In this document: positions 44,982-52,257 of the stretch, one piece after another
Position numbering within the stretch: the first letter of the stretch is position 1
Layout: every line of letters begins with the position of its first letter
From: Theristus sp. LFF4_11
Lineage: Eukaryota; Nematoda; Chromadorea; Monhysterida; Xyalidae
Direction of reading: 5' to 3'
NCBI GenBank assembly: GCA_030248135.1
Contig: JASANC010001218.1
Coordinates: forward strand, 1-52,257
Length of the DNA stretch: 52,257 nt
Notes under the pieces: model-generated
The model's input: the letters and a program-made list of their open reading frames with translations, nothing else
Database searches by the model: none
Told to the model about the DNA's origin: nothing
Position numbers and translations under genes: made by a program

Positions 44982-45684
44982 CACAGGAGAAACAGAAAAA
45001 TAAATGCTCTTAAATGCTCTCAAATGCAAATTTACTGCAACATTTGAATGTTTCAAATGTCCAAAAAAAACATTTGATCCGATAAAAAGCGACGAACATC
45101 GTGAATTGGTTCGTTGACATTTGAAATGTCTCAAATGTAGTTCAAATGGTCAGCGAGCGCAATTGCATTTTATATGTGCATATAACCGGTTTTTAACGCG
45201 GGAAAATTTATTCAAATGTTTTCTGTCTAGCTAGCTAGACAAATTCAAATGCTAGCTGTCTGTTCAAGTGTTGAGGATATGTAGTTTCACGTTTTTTACG
45301 ACTGTCACAGTGACCGCAGTTGGACCCACGAACGCTCAAAGGAAAACTGACGCTGCCAATGAAGCATAAAACGAAACGAAACGTAATACAAAGCATAACA
45401 GACCGTGCCTCGATGCAGCACATCGACACAGGCGCATTTGAGAGCATTTGAATTGCAAAATGCGGAGATTAAATTCGTGAACATTTAATCGATCAACTGC
45501 GATAGCAGTTTTTGGACCTTTTTAATGTACCCCTCAAATGTTTCTTGATGTGGTATTATAGGTTTTAGAGGCACTTAAATGTTTCTTGATGTGGTATTAT
45601 AGGTTTTAAATGTTTCTTGATGTTGGCAACATTTAAGAGCATTTGAGAGCATTTAAGAGCATTTAAATTTCTGGTTCTCCTGTG
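44982..45684. mobile_element. TIR element inserted in the satellite
   Basis: About 703 bp with ends CACAGGAGAA and TTCTCCTGTG. Adjacent to each end are repeated catttaagagcatttgagag-type blocks. The flanks (attcaa and caatggttcg) rejoin into the intact satellite linker seen at 49493-49510 and 49865-49880, so this is an insertion. The interior has no transposase frame. Target duplication is at most 1-3 bases by my reading, so the superfamily is open. Confidence 0.8.
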
Positions 45685-45689
45685 ACAAT

Positions 45690-46620
45690 GGTTCGTGTGC
45701 AATAAAAAATTTGTGAAAAAACACAAAACACCAATTTATGGTGGTGTGTGATTTTTTCGATTTTCAGAAAACCGCCGAAACAAACCACAAACGACACATC
45801 ATCGTGTTCCGGATGCTCTGCTGAGTTGATTGAGCCGTCGATCGTCGAAATCGGCCGAGGAAATCGTGATCTGGGCGACGTTATATGTTGGCAATACGTG
45901 CGTTCCACGTCATGTGTCTTGTGCGCCGACTTGTCACGCGACTCTGCCGGCGCTGTGCTGGACCGATTTCGGCGATCGATGGCTCAATCAACTCAGCAGA
46001 GCACCAGGAACACGGTGATATGTCGTTTGTGGTTTGTTTCGGCGGTTTTCTGAAAATCGAAAAAATCACACACCACCATAAATTGGTGTTGTGTGTTTCT
46101 TCATAATTTTTTTATTGCACACGAAAAAAGTTGAATTAAACAAAAACTAACTACAAACGACACATCACCGTGTTCCGGATGCTCTGCTGAGTTGATTGAG
46201 CCGTTGATCGTCGAAATCGGCCGAGGAAATCGTGATCTGGGCGACATTATGTGTTGGCAATATGTGCGTTTCACGTCATGTGTCTTGTGCGCCGACCTGT
46301 CACGCGACTCTGCCGGCGCTATGCTGGGCCGATTTCGACGATCGATAGCTCAACCAACTCAGCAAAGCATCCGGAACACGGTGATATGTTGTTTGTGGTT
46401 TGTTTTGGCGGTTTTCTGAAATTCGAAAAAATCACACACCACCATATTGGTGTTGTGTGTTTTTTAAGAAATTTTTCATTGCACACGAAACAATGTTGAA
46501 TAAAACAAAAACCAACCACAAATAACACATGGTCGTTTTTCGGATGCTCTGCTGAATTGATTGAGCCGTCGATCGTCGAAATTGGCTGAGGAAATTGTGA
46601 TCTGGGCGACCTGACCAATT
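45690..46620 (-). repeat. 367-bp satellite, array switching to inverse orientation
   Basis: The linker at 45690-45780 is still in forward orientation, but from the first arm at about 45800 the core and all later units are inverse (gaggaaatcgtgatctgggc). About 2.3 units, more diverged than the 43-45 kb block. The switch coincides with the inverted arm of one unit. Confidence 0.88.
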
Positions 46621-46857
46621 CAACGATGACAACCACATTCATTTGTGGTCATTTCAATTTGTTTTCATCAAATCTGATTCAATTTTCGCCCACATATGTC
46701 GTTTCCATGTGATTTTCAGTAGAATTAATAATTGTGGTGTTTTTATGTGCATGGTGTTTTTAGCATTTCCCATTTTGAAAAATACCATGGTGTTTTTATA
46801 CACATGGTTTTTATATCGCATGGTGTTTTTTTACACCATGGTGTTTTTTTACGCAAC
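46620..46857. repeat. Left arm of a perfect-looking inverted repeat
   Basis: About 240 bases from gaccaattcaacgatgacaa to ttttttacgcaacc, with several catggtgtttttt repeats. The reverse complement is at 48773-49020, with no difference I can see in most of its length. The sequence is not satellite and not of the G/C-tract families. Confidence 0.92.
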
Positions 46858-47440
46858 CGGGGGGGTACACCCCCCAGAGCACCAGAGACCGTCGGGTGGG
46901 GGAGGTGGGGGGGCACCGTGCCACCCCCCTTAAAACCGGGCACCCCCCCCCCCCCCATCGGACCCCCCCCCCTCGAAAATTTGGCCGACACCCCCCCACA
47001 CCCCCCATGAAATTTTGTCTGGCGGAGAGTAGACCCCCCCCCAAAATTTTCTGCACACCCTAATTTTTTTTTCGAAAATCATGATTTTTTGTCTATAAAG
47101 TCTATAATATAAGCTGAATATATGATAACTTGACCATCTTCATTGTAATTTCAAAGATTTTGCAGCTAAATTTAGCGTTTTTCCTTTAAATTTTAAGCGA
47201 AAAAATTTCATGGGGGGGGGGGGGGGGGGGGGCGGGTGGACCCCCCACAGAAAATTTTGAAAAAATGCACCCCCCCCCCCCCATGGGACCCCCCTGGGGG
47301 GGGGGGGTCCCACGACCCACGTTTACATAGGTTTGTCCCCCCCCCCCTTACTTTTTGGTCGGCACCCCCCCCCCCCCCCACGGCCCCATACCCCCCCCCC
47401 CCATCGAAAATTTGTTTGGGCCCACGGTACTGATCCGGTA

Positions 47441-47935
47441 CCAAGTGAAATTTTCAACTGTTTTAGCATTCAATTCAATTTGTTTCTGATTTGTTTTCCA
47501 TTTTTCTTCGTTTCTCTCATTTTATCTGATGTCTGACCTCTGAAACATTTTACCGCAGGTTTTTTCGCGGGAAATATGAAAATAAAAACAACAGACATTT
47601 TTACTCAACTCCAAAAGAGAACCGAATCAGTCTTCATATTTTTATTTTGTTCTCCTTTTCTTGCTGAGCTGATAATTTTGCAAATTTTCACCGTCTTGGA
47701 GCTTTATTCTTCTGGAAAATAGTTCAGAAAATAAAAAAAACATATGGTACACTTGTTTTGCTTTTTTTCAGAATCAGATTACGATTCCCAAAACCAACCA
47801 AGTGTCGCAACCCGCAAGTCGTCGTCGTCTCATATCGTATCATCAACAATCGTATCAACAATCAACCAAAGAAAAATCGAAAACATAACGAATTGAACGC
47901 TAAAAACCCGTAAAACAGCTGAAAATTTCAATTGG
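47441..47935. other. Interior of the GATCC-array element
   Basis: About 500 bases of ordinary AT-rich sequence between the nested insertion and the right array. It contains short inverted similarity at its edges (gaaattttcaactgtttta against the mirrored copy at about 47915). No open frame resembles a transposase. Confidence 0.5.
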
Positions 47936-48075
47936 TACCGGATCGACCGAGTACCGGATCGACCTGGTACCGGATCGACCGCCCTAGAAAATTGCCAGGT
48001 ACCGGATCGACCGGTACCGGATCGACCGGTACCGGATCGACCGTACCGGATCGACCGGTACCGGATCGACCTACA
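47936..48075. repeat. Subterminal array of GGTACCGGATCGACC units, right
   Basis: The inverted counterpart of 42714-42838: eight units, with the same spacer (tagaaaattgccaggtacc) in the reverse direction. It gives the level 2 element its inverted-repeat character. Confidence 0.88.
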
Positions 48076-48173
48076 GCCGTTTGATGGCTTTGATAGAGAT
48101 AGATTCGAAAATTTTTGGGGGGGGGGGCCCGGCCGGCCCCCCCCAGGCCCCCTAGAACAACTATGATCTCGAC

Positions 48174-48772
48174 CCCTGCCGTAACCCGTAACCCTAAAAT
48201 TTTTTTAGAATTTTTCGAAATCATGATTTTTGTCTATAAAGTCCATAATACAAGCTGAATATATGATAACTTTGACCATCTTCATTGTAATTTCAAAGAT
48301 TTTCTGCAGCAAAACTAGCGTTTTTCCTTCAAAAATTTAAGCGAAAAAATATCATGGGGGGGGGGGTATGCCGTGGGGGGGGGGGGGTGCCGACCAAAAA
48401 GTGAGGGGGGGGGGGGGTCCAACCTATGGTAACGTGGGTCGTGGGACCCCCCCCAGGGGGTCCCAGAAGTGGGGGTGACGTTTTACAAAATTTTCTGTGG
48501 GGGGTCCACCCCCCCCCACCCCCCCCAGAAAATTTTTAGCTTAAAATTTAAAGGAAAAAAGCAAAAATTAGCAGCAAAAAAATTTGAATTAAAAAGAAGA
48601 TGGTAAAGTTATAAAATATTCAACTTATATTATAGACTTTATAGACAAAAATCATGATTTTCGAAAAAATTAGGTGTGCAGAAAATTTTGGGGGGGGTCT
48701 ACTCTCCGCCAGACAAAATTTCATGGGGTGGGGGGTGTCCGGCCAAATCGAGGGGGGGGGTCGGGGGTCACG
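48174..48772. mobile_element. CAGTACC-family fragments in head-to-head arrangement
   Basis: The part at about 48180-48360 is forward family core. From about 48370 to 48772 the family runs in reverse, ending ggtctactctccgccagac and then gggttgcgt. The gagagtagacc variant occurs only here and at 47023-47034, which ties this segment to the 46.9-47.4 kb copy as an inverted duplicate. Confidence 0.78.
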
Positions 48773-49020
48773 GGTTGCGTAAAAAAACACCATGGTGTAA
48801 AAAAACACCATGCGATATAAAAACCATGTGTATAAAAACACCATGGTATTTTTCAAAATGGGAAATGCTAAAAACACCATGCACATAAAAACACCACAAT
48901 TATTAATTCTACTGAAAATCACATGGAAACGACATATGTGGGCGAAAATTGAATCAGATTTGATGAAAACAAATTGAAATGACCACAAATGAATGTGGTT
49001 GTCATCGTTGAATTGGTCAG
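48773..49020. repeat. Right arm of the inverted repeat
   Basis: Reverse complement of 46620-46857. Together they define a palindrome with a centre near 47,817 and about 1.9 kb of spacer. Confidence 0.92.
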
Positions 49021-49990
49021 GTCGCCCAGATCACGATTTCCTCAGCCGATTTCGACGATCGACGGCTTAATCAATTCAGCAGAGCATCCGAAACACGACC
49101 ATGTGTTATTTGTGGTTGGTTTTTGTTTTATTCAACATTGTCTCGTGTGCAATGAAAAATTTATGAAAAAACACACAAAACCAATTTATGGTGGTGTGTG
49201 ATTTTATCGATTTTCAGAAAACCTCCGAAACAAACCACAAACGACACCTCATCGTGTTCCTGATGCTCTGCTGAGTTGATTGAGCCATCGATCGTCGAAA
49301 TCGGTCGAGCACAGCGCCGGCAGAGTCGCGTGACAGGTCGGCGCACAAGACACATGACGTGAAACGCACGTATTGCCAACACATAACGTCGCCCAGATCA
49401 CGATTTCCTCGGCCGATTTCGACGATCGACGGCTCAATCAACTCAGCAGAGCACCCGGAACACGATGATGTGTCGTTTATGGTTAGTTTTTGTTTCATTC
49501 ATCATTGGTTCGTGTGCAATAAAAATTTTGTGAAAAAACACAAAACACCAATTTATGGTGGTGTGTGATTTTTTCGATTTTTTAGAAAACCTCCGAAACA
49601 AACCACAAACGACACCTCATCGTGTTCCTGATGCTCTGCTGAGTTGATTGAGCCATCGATCGTCGAAATCGGTCGAGCACAGCGCCGGCAGAGTCGCGTG
49701 ACAGGTCGGCGCACAAGACACATGACGTGAAACGCACGTATTGCCAACACATAACGTCGCCCAGATCACGATTTCCTCGGCCGATTTCGACGATCGACGG
49801 CTCAATCAACTCAGCAGAGCACCCGGAACACGATGATGTGTCGTTTATGGTTAGTTTTTGTTTCATTCAACAATGGTTCGTGTGCAATAAAAAATTTATG
49901 AAAAAACACACAACACCAATTTATGGTGGTGTGTGATTTTTTTTCGATTTTTTAGAAAACCTCCGAAACAAACCACAAACGACACCTCAT
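49021..49990 (+). repeat. 367-bp satellite, forward array, mirror of 45690-46620
   Basis: About 2.6 units with the same organisation as the 43-45 kb array (cgtattgccaacacataacg at 49367 and 49735). Relative to the palindrome centre it is the counterpart of 45690-46620. Confidence 0.88.
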
Positions 49991-52257
49991 CGTGTTCCGG
50001 ATGCTCTGCTGAGTTGATTGAGCCGTCGATCGTCAAAATCGGCCGAGGAAATCGTGATCTGGGCGACGTTATATGTTGGCAATACGTGCGTTCCACGTCA
50101 TGTGTCTTGTGCGCCGACCTGTCACGCGACTCTGCCGGCGCTGTGCTGGACCGATTTCGGCGATCGATGGCTCAATCAACTCAGCAGAGCACCAGGAACA
50201 CGGTGATATGTCGTTTGTGGTTTGTTTCGGCGGTTTTCTGAAAATCGAAAAAACTCACAAATCACAATAAATTGGTGTTGTGTGTTTTTTCATAAATTTT
50301 TTATTGCACACCAACCAATGTTCAGTGAAACAAAAACATACCACAAACGACACATCATCGTGTTCCGGATGCTCTGCTGAGTTGATTGAGCCGTCGATCG
50401 TCAAAATCGGCCGAGGAAATCGTGATCTGGGCGACGTTATGTGTTGGCAATACGTGCGTTCCACGTCATGTGTCTTGTGCGCCGACCTGTCACGCGACTC
50501 TGCCGGCGCTGTGCTGGACCGATTTCGGCGATCGATGGCTCAATCAACTCAGCAGAGCACCAGGAACACGGTGATATGTCGTTTGTGGTTTGTTTCGGCG
50601 GTTTTCTGAAAATCGAAAAACTCACAAATCCCAATAAATTGGTGTTTTGTGTTTTTTCACAAAATTTTTATTGCACACGAACCAATGTTGAGTGAAACAA
50701 AAACTAACCACAAACGACACATCATCGTGTTCCTGATGCTCTGCTGAGTTGATTGAGCCATCGATCGTCGAAATCGGTCGAGGAAATCGTGATCTGGGCG
50801 ACGTTATGTGTTGGCAATACGTGCGTTCCACGTCATGTGTCTTGTGCGCCGACCTGTCACGCGACTCTGCCGGCGCTGTGCTGGACCGATTTCGGCGATC
50901 GATAGCTCAATCAACTCAGCAGAGCACCAGGAACACGGTGATATGTCGTTTGTGGTTTGTTTCGGCGGTTTTCTGAAAATCGAAAAACTCACAAATCCCA
51001 ATAAATTGGTGTTTTGTGTTTTTTCACAAAATTTTTATTGCACATCAACCAATGTTCAGTAAAACAAAAACTTACTACAAACGACACATCATCGTGTTCC
51101 GGATGCTCTGCTGAGTTGATTGAGCCGTCGATCGTCGAAATCGGCCGAGGAAATCGTGATCTGGGCGACGTTATGTGTTGGCAATACGTGCGTTTCACGT
51201 CATGTGTCTTGTGCGCCGACCTGTCACGCGACTCTGCCGGCGCTGTGCTCGACCGATTTCGACGATCGATGGCTCAATCAACTCAGCAGAGCATCAGGAA
51301 CACGATGATGTGTTGTTTGTGGTTTGTTTCGGCGGTTTTCTGAAAATCGAAAAACTCACAAATCCCAATAAATTGGTGTTTTGTGTTTTTTCACAAAATT
51401 TTTATTGCACATAAACCAATGTTCAGTAAAACAAAAACTTACCACAAACGACACATCATCGTGTTCCGGATGCTCTGCTGAGTTGATTGAGCCGTCGATC
51501 GTCAAAATCGGCCGAGGAAATCGTGATCTGGGCGACGTTATATGTTGGCAATACGTGCGTTCCACGTCATGTGTCTTGTGCGCCGACCTGTCACGCGACT
51601 CTGCCGGCGCTGTGCTGGACCGATTTCGGCGATCGATGGCTCAATCAACTCAGCAGAGCACCAGGAACACGGTGATATGTCGTTTGTGGTTTGTTTCGGC
51701 GGTTTTCTGAAAATCGAAAAACTCACAAATCCCAATAAATTGGTGTTTTGTGTTTTTTCACAAATTTTTTATTGCACATCAACCAATGTTCAGTAAAACA
51801 AAAACTTACTACAAACGACACATCATCGTGTTCCGGATGCTCTGCTGAGTTGATTGAGCCGTCGATCGTCGAAATCGGCCGAGGAAATCGTGATCTGGGC
51901 GACGTTTTATGTTGGCAATACGTGCGTTCCACGTCATGTGTCTTGTGCGCCGACCTGTCACGCGACTCTGCCGGCGCTGTGCTGGACCGATTTCGGCGAT
52001 CGATGGCTCAATCAACTCAGCAGAGCACCAGGAACACGGTGATATGTCGTTTGTGGTTTGTTTCGGCGGTTTTCTGAAAATCGAAAAAAATCACACACTA
52101 CCACAAATTGGTGTTGTGTGTTTTTTCATATTTTTTATTGCACACGAACCATTGTTGAATGAAACAAAAACTAATCATAAATGACACATTAGCGTGTTCC
52201 GGATGCTCTGCTGAGTTGATTGAGCTATCGATCGTCGAAATCGGCCAAGGAAATCGT
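49990..52257 (-). repeat. 367-bp satellite, inverse array running off the window
   Basis: About six units of 367-368 bases in inverse orientation (gttggcaatacgtgcgtt at about 50074, 50442, 50809, 51176, 51543 and 51910). The orientation switch at about 49,990 again falls in an inverted arm. It continues to the last base, so the array extends beyond the window. Confidence 0.93.

Larger units (their letters stand above)
42839..47432. mobile_element. Giant CAGTACCGTGGGC-family element carrying satellite DNA (level 3)
   Basis: 4594 bp between CAGTACCGTGGGC (42839) and GCCCACGGTACTG (47432), flanked by the exact 8-bp duplication ATCCGGTA (42831-42838 and 47433-47440). The target is inside the GATCC array, and the array's flank (ccaa, then gaaattttca) continues beyond the right end and matches the mirrored array's flank at 47925. 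Normal family members are about 490 bp. This one contains about 3.8 kb of 367-bp satellite and other DNA between a left family fragment (42839-43019) and an almost complete second family copy (46858-47432). It is therefore a chimaera of two copies around a satellite block. Confidence 0.8.
42711..48088. mobile_element. GATCC-array element (level 2), inside the CATAG element
   Basis: It is flanked by the exact 8-bp duplication TTTGATAG (42703-42710 and 48089-48096), which lies within the host element. Near each end it has an array of GGTCGATCCGGTACC-type units, the two arrays being inverted relative to each other (42714-42838 and 47936-48075), with the shared spacer cctggcaattttcta inside each. 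The terminal bases GGCAT and (inverse) GCCAT agree only partly. Without the level 3 insertion it is about 776 bp. Superfamily hAT is inferred from the 8-bp TSD. Confidence 0.8.
42293..48165. mobile_element. CATAGTTGTTC-family element expanded by nested insertions (level 1)
   Basis: Left end CATAGTTGTTC at 42293, right end GAACAACTATG at 48165, flanked by the exact 8-bp duplication ATCTCGAC (42285-42292 and 48166-48173). Its arms, 42293-42710 and 48089-48165, are the inverse of the intact 475-bp element at 40461-40935, split at one internal site (TTTGATAG). All the material between is later insertion. It proves that the 5.4 kb inside arrived after this element. Confidence 0.88.

Noticed and set aside
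43193..52184. Dozens of recurring 60-110 codon frames on both strands
   Set aside because: They repeat with the 367-bp satellite period and exist on both strands because each unit is a fold-back. There is no start, stop or codon pattern consistent with real genes.
1..52257. CRISPR array or bacterial operon
   Set aside because: Repeats are long, fold-back or transposon-derived; genes have spliceosomal introns, so the window is eukaryotic.

Overview
This 52 kb window is eukaryotic and most likely nematode. The genes are split by short introns with T-rich TTTCAG-type acceptors. Several start codons sit just behind a splice acceptor with no recoverable upstream exon, as expected for trans-splicing. 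Two gene families, a DUF19/T20D4.11-like secreted protein and an Srsx-like serpentine receptor, are typical of nematodes. Degenerate runs related to the nematode telomere unit (TTAGGC) lie inside dispersed repeats. I cannot name the species.

Layout of the gene-rich part (about 1.4-36.8 kb). A basic, serine-rich unknown protein (+, 1432-1905) faces a 66-residue zinc-ribbon/membrane protein (-, 1976-2211). Next is an eleven-exon coiled-coil protein with three C-terminal IQ-like motifs, best matched by IQCE (-, 2882-5597). A transposon cluster fills about 6.0-11.2 kb. Then come EMRE/SMDT1 (+, 11356-11673), peroxisomal GNPAT ending in AKL (+, 12532-18358), fructose-1,6-bisphosphatase (+, 19055-21780), a DEG/ENaC channel with a C-terminal PPxY motif (+, 22824-26966), a GPI-anchored DUF19-like protein (-, 27052-28511), an Srsx-like GPCR (+, 30193-32562), a SAM-dependent O-methyltransferase (-, 33941-35085) and, 57 bases upstream of it on the same strand, a secreted mucin-like protein (-, 35143-36819). 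Apart from that last possible operon, neighbouring genes show no obvious shared pathway.

The transposon-rich part (about 6-11 kb and 38-52 kb) is the most unusual. I could define several non-autonomous families by terminal inverted repeats (TIRs) and exact 8-bp target-site duplications (TSDs), the hallmark of hAT-type transposition: TAGGGTTGTTAAA, CAGTAGCGAAAG, CATAGTTGTTC, CAGTACCGTGGGC and a GGTCGATCCGGTACC-array element. They sit inside one another. At 42.3-48.2 kb, three successive insertions can each be peeled off by an exact 8-bp TSD (ATCTCGAC, TTTGATAG, ATCCGGTA). The innermost, 4.6 kb, contains about 3.8 kb of 367-bp satellite DNA. The satellite unit is itself a fold-back (inverted arms around a core of about 110 bp), and array orientation flips at those arms. 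The whole 43-47 kb block is mirrored at about 48.2-52.2 kb, a large inverted duplication centred near 47.8 kb. Long G- and C-homopolymer tracts run through these families. Other repeats include a 226-bp tandem triplication, a tRNA-derived SINE with a perfect 14-bp TSD, and several small fold-back elements in introns.

Exon coordinates were assigned by hand from splice motifs, reading phase and remembered family features. No database search was run.
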